A DNA stretch of 64,000 nucleotides, taken from positions 56,916 to 120,915 of the forward strand of contig NZ_JAFCNB010000021.1 of NCBI RefSeq assembly GCF_017896165.1, given 5' to 3'. A model generated the notes under the pieces. It ran no database searches, was not told the origin of the DNA, and worked only from the letters and a program-made list of their open reading frames with translations. The position numbers and the translations under genes are program-made. Below, in pieces: positions 24,821 to 35,249 of this stretch (position 1 is its first letter; each line of letters starts with the position of its first letter). Source of the stretch: Microbispora oryzae. Its GTDB lineage: Bacteria > Actinomycetota > Actinomycetes > Streptosporangiales > Streptosporangiaceae.

Positions 24821-24868
24821 GTCTCCCCCATTCCGTCGCCGCTGCCCTCCGACGCCCGACCCCGGCCG

Positions 24869-25576
24869 CTACTCGTCGAGGTTGAGCTTGATCCCGCTGG
24901 CGCCGGTGCCGTCGACCAGGGGCGGCGCCTCGGTCTCGGCCGTACCGGTGAGGGAACCCGCGAGCCACTGGTCGAACTGCGGCTCCAGGTCGCCGATGGT
25001 GCCCTCCTCGCCGTGCGCGGGCAGGACGCGGGTCTCGTGCGGGAGCGTGAAGAGCCGCTCGCCGATCGAGGTCAGCTGGTCGGCCAGCGCCGGATACTCC
25101 CCGCCGATCTTGCCGGGGCCGTCCATCAGCAGCGTCTTGCCGGTGAAGACGACGGCCAGCTCCTCGCAGTACAGCGACACGCCGCCGGGGGTGATCCCGG
25201 GAGTGGCCAGGACCTCGAGCTCGACGTCGCCGACGGAGAACAGCCCCTCGTCCTCCATGTCGATGTCGGGCCAGGTCTCCTCCCAGGTCTGCCGCCACAG
25301 GCGCTTGTCCTTGACGTGGACCGCGATGACCGCCTCGTCCCTGGCCGCGACCTCGATGGCGGCGCCGACGTGGTCGGGCAGTCCGTGGGTGCAGATCACC
25401 GCGAGCACCTCGCGGTCGCCCACCTGCTCCAGGATCTTCTCCGCGTCGCGCGCGGGGTCGATGACGATCACCTCGTCGTCGTCGCCCAGGATCCAGGTGT
25501 TGTTCTCGACCTTGTGCTCGACGCCCTCGATGTCCACGGGACCCGAGGTAACCACTCGTTCGATACGCGCTGTCAC
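24869..25576 (-). CDS. Metallo-beta-lactamase-fold protein with degenerate metal site
   Basis: The 235-residue protein has the MBL fold order, but the metal motifs have changed. The HxHxDH loop reads THGLPDH, so the second His is Leu66. The TPGHTPG His is Ile128 (TPGITPGG), and the bridging Asp of FTGDT is Lys147 (FTGKTLL). [12 protein letters not shown] keeps a late His. In the related hydrolases I know, the first three positions bind Zn or Fe, so binding of two metals is unlikely. A role in glyoxalase-like chemistry should not be assumed. The next gene is 56 bp upstream and co-directional. Confidence 0.88.
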   Translation of the reverse strand: MTARIERVVTSGPVDIEGVEHKVENNTWILGDDDEVIVIDPARDAEKILEQVGDREVLAVICTHGLPDHVGAAIEVAARDEAVIAVHVKDKRLWRQTWEETWPDIDMEDEGLFSVGDVELEVLATPGITPGGVSLYCEELAVVFTGKTLLMDGPGKIGGEYPALADQLTSIGERLFTLPHETRVLPAHGEEGTIGDLEPQFDQWLAGSLTGTAETEAPPLVDGTGASGIKLNLDE

Positions 25577-25632
25577 GGCTCAGAACCTTACTATCCTTCG
25601 CGGAACCGGCCCGCCGGATGCGTGCCGAACCC

Positions 25633-26274
25633 TTATCCCTCTCCGCCGAGACGCGGCGAAAACGCGCCGAACGGCAGGATCATCGCCTGGTCCTGGTCGC
25701 GCAGGTCGCGCAGCGACAGGTTGGACAGGGCGATGAAACATCCCGCCTCGGCGGGCCAGGCGATGGTCCAGATCCAGTTGCCGAGGGCTTCGCCGACGTA
25801 CACCGCCCGGTCGGCCGGCACCCGTCCGGCGCACCACAGCGCCGTCGGATGGCCCCTGATGTCGATCTTCGCGTGCGGGGGCCCGGCGTCGAATCCGGCG
25901 CCGGGGTCGGGCCCCGGCAGCCCGGCGAACCCCGCGCCGAGCCCGACTCCGGGCTCCTCGGCGATCAGCAGCAGGTCGGCGGGGCCGTGCGTGACGGACG
26001 GCCCGCTGAGCGCGACCACGCTCGCCCTTACGCCGGTGCGTTCGTCGCCCGCCTCGGCGAAGCCCGTCACCAGCCAGCCGGTCGGCAGCGGCCAGGGGAT
26101 CCACACGGGCACCCGGGCGGCCTGCCGGACGATGTCGGCGGCGGCCTCGGACGGGCGGCGCGGAGACTGGAGGGGCAGGACGTCTCCGTGAGCGTCGCAT
26201 CGCCAGGAGCTCGTCCAGACGTTCGGTTCGTGCAGCGGCCCGAAGCACCGCGGACATGTCGGCGCGGTTCTCAC
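25633..26274 (-). CDS. Conserved actinobacterial protein (DUF6758-like)
   Basis: The 213-residue protein begins [18 protein letters not shown], a Cys-x2-Cys that with a later Cys/His ([13 protein letters not shown]) looks like a small zinc ribbon. A conserved body follows, with [29 protein letters not shown] and [10 protein letters not shown]. It matches a hypothetical family common in Streptomyces and Streptosporangiaceae (I believe DUF6758). No enzymatic motif is visible. It is co-directional with and next to the MBL-fold gene, a pairing I recall from other actinomycetes. Confidence 0.75.
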   Translation of the reverse strand: MRTAPTCPRCFGPLHEPNVWTSSWRCDAHGDVLPLQSPRRPSEAAADIVRQAARVPVWIPWPLPTGWLVTGFAEAGDERTGVRASVVALSGPSVTHGPADLLLIAEEPGVGLGAGFAGLPGPDPGAGFDAGPPHAKIDIRGHPTALWCAGRVPADRAVYVGEALGNWIWTIAWPAEAGCFIALSNLSLRDLRDQDQAMILPFGAFSPRLGGEG

Positions 26275-26346
26275 AAATATTCACGGTGCGTCGGCGACGT
26301 GCCGACGTCAAGGGTATTCCCGTTATCCAGCCGTAATCTTGGTCAT

Positions 26347-26754
26347 GTGCGGCTCATCCGATGCGTGGGCGGGATCGTCGTCGACTCCGCCGGACGGCTC
26401 CTGCTCGTCCGGCGCGGGCGGCCTCCCGGGCAGGGGCTGTGGTCCCTTCCCGGCGGCCGGGTCGAGGCAGGTGAGACCGACGAGCAGGCGCTGCGGCGGG
26501 AGATGCGGGAGGAGACCGGCCTGGAGATCGAGGTCGGCCGCCTCGCCGGGACCGTCATCCGGCCAGGACCGGACGACGGCGTCGCCTACGAGATATACGA
26601 CTACCTGGCGACGGCCGCCGGGGGCCGGCTGACCCCCGGGGACGACGCCGCGGACGCGCGGTGGTGCCCGCCGGCGGATCTCCTCCGGCTCCCGCTGACC
26701 CCCGGCCTGGCGGACGCCCTGACCGAGTGGGGGGTCATCGATCTCCCGTCGTGA
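26347..26754 (+). CDS. NUDIX hydrolase
   Basis: The 135-residue protein contains a full Nudix box, [18 protein letters not shown] followed by [10 protein letters not shown], the Mg-binding and catalytic element for hydrolysing nucleoside diphosphates linked to another moiety. The GTG at 26347 begins [13 protein letters not shown], the usual first strand. There is no clear Shine-Dalgarno, so the mRNA may be leaderless. The substrate cannot be read. Its 3' end overlaps the convergent large propeller gene by 20 bp. Confidence 0.9.
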   Translation: MRLIRCVGGIVVDSAGRLLLVRRGRPPGQGLWSLPGGRVEAGETDEQALRREMREETGLEIEVGRLAGTVIRPGPDDGVAYEIYDYLATAAGGRLTPGDDAADARWCPPADLLRLPLTPGLADALTEWGVIDLPS

Positions 26755-29700
26755 CCGTGCTCCGCCAGATCGTGAGGTGATCGTCGGCGTAGCCGGTCGA
26801 CCTGCCGATCGCCACCACCCGGCTGCCGGACACGGCCACCGCGGCCAGGTACTGCGCGCCCGGACCGCCAAGCCCGTCCTGGGTCAGCGTCTGGCGGGCC
26901 CAGTCGACTCCGTCGCCGGAGACCCAGGCGGCGCTGTCGCCCTCGCCCCCGTCTCCGTGTGATCCGACCGCGACCACGCCGTCGCCCTGTCCGGTCGCCG
27001 TGACGTCGAGCACCACGGCCGCCTGCTCGGCGGGCAGATACCCGAACTCCCAGTGTGCGCCGTCGTCGGTGGAAAGCGCGGAGAACGGACGCACACCGTG
27101 CTTGGTCACCGCCGTGCCGACAGCCACGACGCCGTTCTCGGTGGTCACCACGTGCCGCAGTCCCGCGGAGCGGGCGTCCGGCGGGACGACGCCGCCACGC
27201 GAGGTCCAGTTGAGACCGTCGGAGGACACCCAGACCACGCCGGTCTCCCGGTCGGCCGTGCCGGATCCGCCGACCGCGACGAACCCCTGCGGTGTGGCGG
27301 CCACGTCGAAGATCCGTACGCCGGCGCCGCCTGCGGGCAGGCTGCCCGGCGCGGAGCGGGAGAAGCGCTTGAGGTCCGGGCTGAACCAGAGGGCCGGCAG
27401 CACGCCCGTGGCGCTGCGGTCCTCGCCGGCGAGCACGTAGCCGCCGCGCCCGGCGGCCACGACCCTTGGCGCGAGCAGGAAGTGGCCCTGGGGCACGTCG
27501 AGGACCGGCCCCGCCCGCCACGATCTGCCGTCCGCGGAGGTGACGAGCAGGGGCCGGGCCACGGCCGGATCGGTCGTCGTGCTGCCGACGGCGAGCCAGC
27601 CCTTCGGGCCGTGGGCCACGCCGCCGAGAGCCTGCCGTCCCTGCCCGCCGAGCAGGCGGGAGGCGGCGGCGTCGGTCCAGTTGGCCCCGTTGTTGCCGCT
27701 CGTCCAGATCGCGGCGTCGCCGTTGGCCGATCCGACCGCCACGAACGTGCCGCCCGCGAAGGACACGTCGGCGGTGTCCCTGGCCAGGCGGTTCAGCCCG
27801 GCGACGCGGTCGAGCGGAACGGCCCTGGCGGCCTGCCCCTTCCGCGCGGTCATGAGCACCGGGAGGTTCTCCACGTCGCCGGGCCCGCGCTTGTCGCCGG
27901 CCGCCACGAGCAGGCCCTCGTCGGTGATCGTCAGCCCGCGGAGCGTACCCGGGATCGAGCCCAGATCGGCGCTCCTGGTCCACGTGCGCCCGTCGTCGCT
28001 GACATAGACGGCGTACCGCTCCCAGCCCGACTCCACGACCGCGGCGACGCCGGCCGCCGACGAGGCCAGCCCGCGGACGCCTGCGCCCTCCGCGCCCAGC
28101 TTGCCGATGGCCCCGCACCGGCTCCAGGCGCCGCCGTCGGGTGAGCAGTAGACGGCCGCGTCCCCGGCCGGCGACTTCTGCCGGGTGGGGACCAGGAGGA
28201 AGCCCTTCTTCGCGACGCCGAGCGCTCCGGGCTCCGGCCGCACGCCGGCCAGGGCCGTGGCGGTGCGCAGCCAGCTGCGGCCTCCGTCGTCGGACCGCAG
28301 GATCACCGAGACCGAGTCGCCCGTGCTGGGATCGGCGAGCGCGACCACCCGGTCGCCCCTGGCCACCACCGCCCGCATGCCCCGGACCTTGTCCGGGGTG
28401 CCGATCTGGTCGGTGTCGACCCTCGTCCAGCCCCGGCCGTCGGGCGAGATCCAGGCCACGGGCCCGGCCGTGCCGTCCTTGAGAACGGTGACACCGACGG
28501 CGAGGAAGCCGCTCGACGTCCGCGCGAGATCGGTGATCCTGTCCTGGCTCCAGAAGGCGGTGAGCCGGTCGGGACCGACCGCCGTCCAGTCGAGTCCGTC
28601 CGAGGAGACCCACATGCCGCGTGAGGCCGGGCCGGCGGACCCCGGGGCGTCGGTGCCGACGGCGAGCCAGCGCCCGCCACCCCCGGTCACCCGGGCCACG
28701 GCGCCCGCCGTGGGCTCGTAGCCGGCCGGGCCGCCGACCCTGCCGAGCCGCCACCGCTCACCGCCGTCCGTGGAGACCAGGAACAACGGCCGCGGCGTGG
28801 GATCGGTGACATCGCTGCCCACCGCCACGATGGTCGAGCCCACCGAGGTCACGGCGTTGAGCACCTGGCTGGAGCCGTTGCCGGGCAGGCCGGGCGCGGT
28901 GAACGCCACGTCGCCCGACTGACCGTCGCCCGCGGCGAGCCGGAGCCCGCCGGACGAGGGCGTCCGGTTCCACTTCACGAACGCGACGCCCAGGACCGCG
29001 GCCAGGACGAGGACGACGGACACCACGACGGGCGTCACCAGCCTGCCGCCCAGACGTCCGGCCAGCGCCCCGGAGACGCTTCCGGACAGTATGCCCGTTC
29101 GGGGCCGCGAGGGGGCGATGCGCCGGTGGTGCCGGCCGCCTCCCGGCCGTGACGGGCCCACGGGCGCGCCCCCAGCGGGGGGCCGGCTGGCGGGCCGCCC
29201 GCCGGGGGGCCGGCCGATGCGCTCGACGGGCGGGACGGGGGCGCCGGGGCCGTCCTCATACGGGATCTCGCCGCCGAGATCCGGCTCCTCCGGCGGATCG
29301 TCCAGCCCGTGGCGGGACGTCGGCTCGGGCGGCGTGTGGACCGGCTGCGGGACGGGCGGAGCCGGAGACCACGAGTGCTCGCGTAACGGGCCCGACGGGG
29401 GCGTGTCGATCTCCGGAGCCCCGGGGCCGTCGGGGTTCTCCGTGGGTATGCGGGCGCGCGTGCGACGGGGCGGGCCGGACGCGACCAGCTTGTCCGGCCG
29501 GTCCACCAGCCGCCTCCGCCCGCCGCCCTCTCCCTGACGATCGCGCCCGGCGCTCTCGGCCGGCCGGCCTGCCGGCTGTTCTGGTTCGTCCGGCGCCATC
29601 GGCGACCTGGCACCCTCGCCGTGCCAGGTCTCCGGGCCCGCGGCGTCGCCCGCGGGAGAGGCCGGATCCGCCCGTGACGGCGCCTGTAAGGGCTCCTGGG

Positions 29701-30211
29701 GCGGTTCATGGGACCGTTCATGGGACGGTGGCTGCCCACGCCCGTGCCTCGGCGTGGGCGAGCCGTACGGCGACGCGTAGGGACGGCGTCCCGCCCTCGC
29801 GCCCCGGCCGGCCTCCGGCCCCGAATCGGGCCCCGAATCGCGCACGGACCCGGGCCGTGCCTCATGCGGGGACTCAGGCGCGGGCTCTGGCCGTGTCTCA
29901 GGTGGGGACCCGGAATGGGACTCCGGCGTGGGCTCGGGCCGGGGAGCCCAGGTGGCCTCTCCGCCCGGCCGGCTCTCGCCCTGCGGTCCCTCCTCCGGCG
30001 TGTCCGGCTCTTCGGGGACGGGGGCGGCGAACGGCGGCATCGCCCACGGGGAGGGGCCGGGCGGGGAGTGGTGCAGCCTCGGCGGGGGGCCCTGATCGGG
30101 GGACTCCCTGCCATGCGCGCTACCGCCGTGTGCGCCGCCGCCGTATGCACTACTGCCGCGCGCGTCGCCGGTCTCCCGCCGACGATCATGCTCGTGAGGG
30201 CCCGAGGCCAC
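26735..30211 (-). CDS. Large membrane-anchored BNR-type beta-propeller protein
   Basis: The 1158-residue protein has three parts. Residues 1-390 are Pro/Gly/Glu/Arg-rich and cytoplasmic, with no fold. Residues 391-413 are a single membrane helix ([20 protein letters not shown]). The remainder is about a dozen sialidase-like (BNR) repeats with S.DG..W ([28 protein letters not shown]-type variants) alternating with AVG and VGS strands. Such repeats form beta-propellers outside the cell. Sialidase catalytic Arg/Tyr residues are not evident, so a binding or sensor role is more likely. No operon partner is apparent. The start is the GTG at 30211. Confidence 0.82.
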   Translation of the reverse strand: MASGPHEHDRRRETGDARGSSAYGGGAHGGSAHGRESPDQGPPPRLHHSPPGPSPWAMPPFAAPVPEEPDTPEEGPQGESRPGGEATWAPRPEPTPESHSGSPPETRPEPAPESPHEARPGSVRDSGPDSGPEAGRGARAGRRPYASPYGSPTPRHGRGQPPSHERSHEPPQEPLQAPSRADPASPAGDAAGPETWHGEGARSPMAPDEPEQPAGRPAESAGRDRQGEGGGRRRLVDRPDKLVASGPPRRTRARIPTENPDGPGAPEIDTPPSGPLREHSWSPAPPVPQPVHTPPEPTSRHGLDDPPEEPDLGGEIPYEDGPGAPVPPVERIGRPPGGRPASRPPAGGAPVGPSRPGGGRHHRRIAPSRPRTGILSGSVSGALAGRLGGRLVTPVVVSVVLVLAAVLGVAFVKWNRTPSSGGLRLAAGDGQSGDVAFTAPGLPGNGSSQVLNAVTSVGSTIVAVGSDVTDPTPRPLFLVSTDGGERWRLGRVGGPAGYEPTAGAVARVTGGGGRWLAVGTDAPGSAGPASRGMWVSSDGLDWTAVGPDRLTAFWSQDRITDLARTSSGFLAVGVTVLKDGTAGPVAWISPDGRGWTRVDTDQIGTPDKVRGMRAVVARGDRVVALADPSTGDSVSVILRSDDGGRSWLRTATALAGVRPEPGALGVAKKGFLLVPTRQKSPAGDAAVYCSPDGGAWSRCGAIGKLGAEGAGVRGLASSAAGVAAVVESGWERYAVYVSDDGRTWTRSADLGSIPGTLRGLTITDEGLLVAAGDKRGPGDVENLPVLMTARKGQAARAVPLDRVAGLNRLARDTADVSFAGGTFVAVGSANGDAAIWTSGNNGANWTDAAASRLLGGQGRQALGGVAHGPKGWLAVGSTTTDPAVARPLLVTSADGRSWRAGPVLDVPQGHFLLAPRVVAAGRGGYVLAGEDRSATGVLPALWFSPDLKRFSRSAPGSLPAGGAGVRIFDVAATPQGFVAVGGSGTADRETGVVWVSSDGLNWTSRGGVVPPDARSAGLRHVVTTENGVVAVGTAVTKHGVRPFSALSTDDGAHWEFGYLPAEQAAVVLDVTATGQGDGVVAVGSHGDGGEGDSAAWVSGDGVDWARQTLTQDGLGGPGAQYLAAVAVSGSRVVAIGRSTGYADDHLTIWRSTVTTGDR

Positions 30212-30352
30212 GCTCAGTACCTCCTCACCCGGGGAGCTAATCCGGACCGTTCCACCATCGGTACGGCAAAGCGGACGCGATCACTGTGATACCCCAACAC
30301 CAATCCAGAGCAACACGGGAAAGCCCCGGGGACCAGACCTCTCTAGTCAGAT

Positions 30353-31432
30353 TTATCGGGAGAGCGTCTGAATTGTCGCCTTTCGGGCGATTATTATGAT
30401 TGCCACGCCGTAGACGGCGAACTGGACGGCCGTTCCCACGAGCGACTGCCACGGCAGCGACCCCTGTTCGAGCGCGCTTCCCGTTTCGCCGCTGGCCGCC
30501 ACCAGCCCGAAGGCCATCAGGTTGTTCGTGGCGTGCAGGGCGATCGGCGCCTCCAGCCCGCCGGTCAGGATCGCCAGCCATCCCATCAGGATCCCGAAGC
30601 CGAAGACGTAGGCGATGCCCCAGTCCGTATACCCGTGCAGCGACGCGAAGGCGGCCGAGCCGATCAGGATCCCCGGCCAGGGAGTGCGCAAATAGGCCCC
30701 GAAGGACTGGATGATCCAGCCCCGGAAGGCGTACTCCTCCGCCGCGGACTGGAACGGCACCAGCACCAGGATGAGGATCATCGGCGGCAGGAACGCGTCC
30801 CATCCGGCCCAGCGATAGCCGGGGTCGGCCCCGGTGCCGAGCAGCGTCGCGGCCTCGGCGAGCTGCCCCAGAACGACGGCCGCCAGCGCCACGAGCAGGC
30901 AGACGCCCAGCCATTTCCAGCGCAGGTGGAACACCACCGACGACAGCGCCCCCGGTCTTCTCCTGATCGCCAGCGCGGCGACGAACACCAGCGGCAGCGC
31001 CAGCGCGATCACCCCGAGATGGAACCCGAGGTCGAGAAGGGGATCCTCGAAGAGGCGCGATCCCCTGGCCGACATGGGCGTGCCGAGCAGGATGGAGACC
31101 ACTCCCGCGATCAGGCCGATCCCGGTGGACATCACCAGGAAGCCCACGATGATCAGGGCCGTGCCGACGATCGGCCGCCACCACCGGTGATACGGCGTGT
31201 CCGCGAGCCGGTCGTACCGGCTGCCGGGCGCGGGCGGCGCGGACCACGGACGCGGACGCGGCGGCTCCCAGCCGTACGGCGGCGGATACCGCCCGTACTG
31301 CCCGCTAAAGGGGCCGCCGTCATAGGGGCCGGGGCGTGCCGGGTGGCGCCCCCGCGGCCACTGACCACTCGCCCCTACGCCCGGCGGCGGCTCGGCCGAC
31401 GACGGCGGCGGGTCGGGCTGTGGTTCGCTCAT
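30353..31432 (-). CDS. CPBP family intramembrane metalloprotease
   Basis: The 359-residue protein has a Pro-rich cytoplasmic N-terminus (about 1-85) followed by about eight membrane helices. CPBP (Abi/Rce1-type) motifs are present: EEYAFRG, the F.xxH element in FASLHGYTD and the final HATNN. These form the intramembrane metal site. Family members process prenylated or small peptides and some confer bacteriocin immunity. ATG 31432 is used; an in-frame ATG at 31453 is an alternative. The gene is 141 bp after the propeller gene start, in the same direction. Confidence 0.9.
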   Translation of the reverse strand: MSEPQPDPPPSSAEPPPGVGASGQWPRGRHPARPGPYDGGPFSGQYGRYPPPYGWEPPRPRPWSAPPAPGSRYDRLADTPYHRWWRPIVGTALIIVGFLVMSTGIGLIAGVVSILLGTPMSARGSRLFEDPLLDLGFHLGVIALALPLVFVAALAIRRRPGALSSVVFHLRWKWLGVCLLVALAAVVLGQLAEAATLLGTGADPGYRWAGWDAFLPPMILILVLVPFQSAAEEYAFRGWIIQSFGAYLRTPWPGILIGSAAFASLHGYTDWGIAYVFGFGILMGWLAILTGGLEAPIALHATNNLMAFGLVAASGETGSALEQGSLPWQSLVGTAVQFAVYGVAIIIIARKATIQTLSR

Positions 31433-31520
31433 GTCTCCATTCTTCGCGCCCATGCGCGCGCGTTCCCTGGCTGCCCTCACCTTTTGCGGAGAAGTGCACC
31501 TTTCGGGGGCGCAGGAAGGG

Positions 31521-32453
31521 TCAAGGGGTGAACTCGGTCGTCCGGGACAGCCCGGCCGCACGGCCCTTCGCGGCCACCACCAGCGCCATCTTCCGCGACG
31601 CCTCGTCGATCATCTCGTCGCCGAGCATCACCGCGCCGCGCCGCTCCACGGTCGTGTAGTAGTCGTACGCGTCGAGGATCAGCTCGGCGTGGTCGTAATC
31701 CTCCTGTGACGGGGAGAACACCTCGTTCGCCGCCTCCACCTGCGTGGGATGGAGCACCCACTTGCCGTCGAAGCCGAGGGCCGCCGACCGCCGGGCGACC
31801 CGGCGGAACCCGTCCAGATCGCGGATCTGCAGGTAGGGCCCGTCGATGGCCTGGAGGCCGTGGGCTCGGGCGGCCATCAGGATCCGCATGAGGATGTAGT
31901 GATAGGCGTCGCCCTCTCCGTAGCCGGGCGGCTGCTCCCCCACGACCAGGGTCCGCATGCCGATCGAGGCCATGAAGTCGGCCGGGCCGAAGACCAGGGT
32001 CTCCAGCCGGGGCGACGACGCGGCGATCTCGTCGGCGGCGACCAGCCCGCGGGCGTCCTCGATCTGCGCCTCGATGCCGATCCGGCCCTCCGGCAGCCCG
32101 TTGGCCCGCTCGATCTGGCCGAGCAGCACGTCGAGCCAGGCGACGTCGGAGGCCCCGCGGACCTTCGGCAGCATGACGCAGTCGAGCCGGTCGCCTGCGC
32201 CCTCGACGACCTCGATGACGTCGCGGTACGTCCACCGGGTGGTCAGGTCGTTCACCCTGACGACCACCGTCCGCCCCGTCCAGTCGCCGTCCCTGAGCGC
32301 GGCGACGACGTTGGCGCGGGCCTCCTCCTTTGCCGCGGGCGCCACCGAGTCCTCCAGATCGAGGAAGACCTCGTCGGCCGCCAACGTCTGGGCCTTCTCC
32401 AGGAACCGGGGACTGCTGCCGGGCACCGCCAGGCACGATCGTCGAGCGCGCAT
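31521..32453 (-). CDS. HpcH/HpaI aldolase/citrate lyase family, CoA-ester lyase
   Basis: The 310-residue TIM-barrel protein has signatures of the CitE/malyl-CoA lyase group: SCLAVPGSSPRFLEKA, DEVFLDLEDSVAPAAK (metal Asp/Glu), VRVNDLTTRW (Arg), EAQIEDARGL (metal Glu) and GFDGKWVLHP. It probably cleaves or forms C-C bonds in (S)-malyl-CoA, citramalyl-CoA or similar esters. No CitD/CitF subunits are adjacent, so it is not part of citrate lyase. The N-terminus MRARRSCLAVPG is typical. Confidence 0.92.
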   Translation of the reverse strand: MRARRSCLAVPGSSPRFLEKAQTLAADEVFLDLEDSVAPAAKEEARANVVAALRDGDWTGRTVVVRVNDLTTRWTYRDVIEVVEGAGDRLDCVMLPKVRGASDVAWLDVLLGQIERANGLPEGRIGIEAQIEDARGLVAADEIAASSPRLETLVFGPADFMASIGMRTLVVGEQPPGYGEGDAYHYILMRILMAARAHGLQAIDGPYLQIRDLDGFRRVARRSAALGFDGKWVLHPTQVEAANEVFSPSQEDYDHAELILDAYDYYTTVERRGAVMLGDEMIDEASRKMALVVAAKGRAAGLSRTTEFTP

Positions 32454-32549
32454 GGTTCACACGCTAGCGAGGTACGGCGGCCCGCTCGTCCCGGTGGGGC
32501 GATCAGGCGGCGGCCCGCCCGGTGGTCCGGACCTGAGAGGCTGGACGGC

Positions 32550-32927
32550 ATGAGCCTGCCGCTGATCGAAGAAGGCGCGAAGAAGTCCAACGTGCTGTGG
32601 CTCGTGCTGCCCTCCGGCCCGCGGCTTGCCTGGCACGTCTGGCACGACGGGGCGATCTGCCTGGTCACCGGCGGCGGGGAGCAGTCACTGCCGGGCCTGG
32701 CGGAGGCGGCGGAGGTCGAGGTCGTCCTCAGGAGCAAGGACAACGGCGCCGAGCTGGTCCGTTTTCCCGCCGCCGTCGAGGTGGTCGACCAGGCGTCCGC
32801 GCCCGACGTGGTGGCGGCCCTGGCCAGGGAGCGGCTGAACGCCCCTGACGCGGCCGGGCTGCCCGCCCGGTGGGCCGAGCGGTCGGCCGTCGTGCGGCTC
32901 GTGCCCCGCCCGGCCGTCTCCTCCTGA
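32550..32927 (+). CDS. Conserved hypothetical protein, possibly FMN-binding split-barrel-like
   Basis: The 125-residue protein MSLPLIEEGAKKSNVLWLVL... contains alternating strands (AWHVWHDGAICLVTGGGEQS, EVEVVLRSKDNGAELVRFPA) and a helical C-terminus with LPARWAERSAVVRLVP. The pattern recalls pyridoxamine-oxidase-like split barrels, but no FMN motif can be fixed. The start ATG at 32550 is supported by the conserved-looking N-terminus only; no good Shine-Dalgarno is seen. It is divergent from the lyase gene and convergent with the EamA gene. Confidence 0.6.
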   Translation: MSLPLIEEGAKKSNVLWLVLPSGPRLAWHVWHDGAICLVTGGGEQSLPGLAEAAEVEVVLRSKDNGAELVRFPAAVEVVDQASAPDVVAALARERLNAPDAAGLPARWAERSAVVRLVPRPAVSS

Positions 32928-32983
32928 CCCGTTCCCGCCGGCCAGTTCCCTCTGGCTCCGCTGGAGCACCCGGCCCGCCGGGG

Positions 32984-33925
32984 CTATCCGCGCGCCGTCT
33001 CCAGGACCACGGTCTCGGCCCGGGGCGCCGGCCGCGCCGTCGCGGTCTGGGCGAGGAGCGCCCCGGCCAGCACGACCACGCCGCCGCCGATCTGGGCCGG
33101 GCCGAGCCGCTCGCCCGCGAGCACCCAGGCGATCACGGCTCCGGCGATCACCTCGACGGAGGCCACGGTGGCTCCCACGGCCGCTGACAAGCGGCGCACG
33201 GCGGTCACTCCCGTGACGTACGCGATCACGGTGGCCACCGCCACCAGCCAGGCGGCGACCACGGCGACGGGCAGGGTGTGCCCGCCGACCGTCGCGACGC
33301 CTCCGAACGCCGCCCAGTCGATGCGCCACGGCGCGGAGATCGGCGTGAGCACCACGGCGGAGCCGATCAGCCCCCACCCGATCAGGCCGAGCGCGTCGAC
33401 GTCGTCCCCGAAGGATTCACTCATCAGGAAATATCCGGCGCCGCAGGCCGCGGCGAGCAGCGCCAGGACGATGCCCAGCGCGTCCAGCCGCACGCCGTCC
33501 CAGATCTCGACCACGACGGCCAGGCCCGCGACCGCGACCACCGCGCCGAGGTACGCGGAGCGCGGCAGCCGTACGTGCCGGACGAACCGCACCCAGACCA
33601 CCACCAGCACCGGCGAGGTGTACTCGACGAGCAGCGCCACCCCGACCGGAAGCCGGGTGATCGCCAGGAAGAACAGGCACTGCACGGCCGCCACGGCGAC
33701 CACCGCGTACGCCGCGAAGAACCCCAGCCTGTCGCGCGGGATGCGCAGGGCCCGCGGGCGCACCACCGCGAGGAGCAGCAGCAGGAGCACCCCGGCCCCC
33801 GCCATGCGCACCCACGCCGCCTCCAGCGGGCTCAGCCCCGCCTGTCCGAGAAACTTCGCCATCGTCCCGGAGAAGCCGAAGCACAGCGCCGACAGGCCCG
33901 CGATCCCCAGACTCACCGCCCGCAT
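32984..33925 (-). CDS. EamA/DMT family transporter
   Basis: The 313-residue membrane protein has ten predicted helices in two EamA halves (first half LGIAGLSALCFGFSGTMAKF, second half ALGIVLALLAAACGAGYFLM). It is typical of drug/metabolite transporters that export amino acids, nucleotides or drugs. The substrate is unknown. ATG 33925 is used with GGTGG upstream; a GTG at 33946 would add seven residues. It is divergent from the MgtE-type gene at 34044. Confidence 0.88.
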   Translation of the reverse strand: MRAVSLGIAGLSALCFGFSGTMAKFLGQAGLSPLEAAWVRMAGAGVLLLLLLAVVRPRALRIPRDRLGFFAAYAVVAVAAVQCLFFLAITRLPVGVALLVEYTSPVLVVVWVRFVRHVRLPRSAYLGAVVAVAGLAVVVEIWDGVRLDALGIVLALLAAACGAGYFLMSESFGDDVDALGLIGWGLIGSAVVLTPISAPWRIDWAAFGGVATVGGHTLPVAVVAAWLVAVATVIAYVTGVTAVRRLSAAVGATVASVEVIAGAVIAWVLAGERLGPAQIGGGVVVLAGALLAQTATARPAPRAETVVLETARG

Positions 33926-34043
33926 GCCACCCACCCGTGTAATCACTCAAAGATGGCTTTGATCCTGTCACACCGGCCCCTCTCCACGCACCCGCAGCCG
34001 GGCGCTCATCGGTGTGCCGGTCACGCATGCGTACCCTGGCAGA

Positions 34044-35249
34044 GTGGATCGGATCTTCGTGGCCCGGCTGGCCGGGCTCGCGGTCTTCGATCCGGCCGGC
34101 GACCAGATCGGCCGGATCCGCGACGTCGTGGTCTCGCTGCGCGGGCCACTGCCGCCGCGCGTCCACGGGTTCGTGGTCGAGGTCCAGCCACGCAGACGGG
34201 TGTTCCTGCCGATCACCCGGATCACCAGCATCGAGGCCCGCGCGGCGATCTTCACCGGCAAGCTGAACATGCGCCGCTTCGAGCAGCGCGACACCGAGAC
34301 GCTCGCGATCGGAGAGCTCCTCGACCTCGCCGTCGAGTTCAAGGGCGAACGGGTCACCGTGCAGGATCTCGCCCTGGAACAGCCACGCCCGTCCGACTGG
34401 CTGATCACCAAGGTCGCCGTACGACGCGGGTCGCGGCGCCGCGGTGAGACGCTGATCGTCGACTGGGACGAGGTCGGCGGCTTCGACGTGGTGCAGAAGG
34501 ACCAGGGCGCGGCCAACCTGCTCGCGGCGTTCGCGACGGTGCGCCCCGCCGACCTGGCCAACATGCTGCACGAACTGCCCAGCAAGCGCATGGCGGAGGT
34601 GGCGGCTGCGCTCGACGACAACCGGCTCGCCGACGTCCTGGAGGAGCTGCCCGAGCGCGACCAGGTGCTCGTTCTCAGCCGGCTGCACCGCGAACGGGCC
34701 GCCGACGTGCTGGAGGAGATGAGCCCCGACGACGCGGCCGACCTGCTCCAGGAGCTCCCGGCCGAGCAGGCGGAGGGCCTGCTGCGCCTCATGATGCCGG
34801 AGGAGGCGGCGCCGGTCCGGCGGCTGCTGACCTACGGAGAGGACACGGCGGGCGGCATGATGACCAACGAGCCCGTGATCCTGCCACCCACGTCGACGGT
34901 CGCCGAGGCGCTCGCGCACATCCGGCAGCAGGAGCAGACCCCCGCCGTCGCCGCCCAGGTGTTCGTGGCCCGCCCGCCCACCGAGACGCCGACCGGCCGC
35001 TACCTCGGCGTCGCGCATTTCCAGCGGCTGCTCAGGGAGCCGCCCTCCACCCTGCTCGGCAGCGTGATAGACAACAGCGTGGACCCGATACGGCCGGAGC
35101 ACACGGTTGCGGAGGTCGCGGCCTATCTCGCCACCTACAACCTGGTCGCGGTCCCCGTCGTCGACGAGCTCGGCCGCCTGCTCGGCGCCGTGACCGTGGA
35201 CGACGTCCTCGACCACATGCTGCCGGAAGACTGGCGGGAGCGCCCGTGA
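34044..35249 (+). CDS. PRC-barrel, MgtE-N and CBS domain protein
   Basis: The 401-residue soluble protein has a PRC-barrel-like start (VFDPAGDQIGRIRDVVV, about residues 10-70), an MgtE N-terminal helical superhelix (about 165-265; repeated LADVLEELP, AADVLEEMSPDDAADLLQEL) and a CBS pair (about 275-395; TNEPVILPP, VVDELGRLLGAVTVDDVLDH). It lacks the membrane pore of the Mg channel MgtE, so it is a cytosolic sensor-like relative. The GTG at 34044 (VDRIFVARLAGLAVFD) is preferred. Its stop overlaps the DUF1003 start (GTGA), indicating coupling. Mycobacterial Rv1232c is the equivalent, in the same neighbourhood. Confidence 0.9.
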   Translation: MDRIFVARLAGLAVFDPAGDQIGRIRDVVVSLRGPLPPRVHGFVVEVQPRRRVFLPITRITSIEARAAIFTGKLNMRRFEQRDTETLAIGELLDLAVEFKGERVTVQDLALEQPRPSDWLITKVAVRRGSRRRGETLIVDWDEVGGFDVVQKDQGAANLLAAFATVRPADLANMLHELPSKRMAEVAAALDDNRLADVLEELPERDQVLVLSRLHRERAADVLEEMSPDDAADLLQELPAEQAEGLLRLMMPEEAAPVRRLLTYGEDTAGGMMTNEPVILPPTSTVAEALAHIRQQEQTPAVAAQVFVARPPTETPTGRYLGVAHFQRLLREPPSTLLGSVIDNSVDPIRPEHTVAEVAAYLATYNLVAVPVVDELGRLLGAVTVDDVLDHMLPEDWRERP

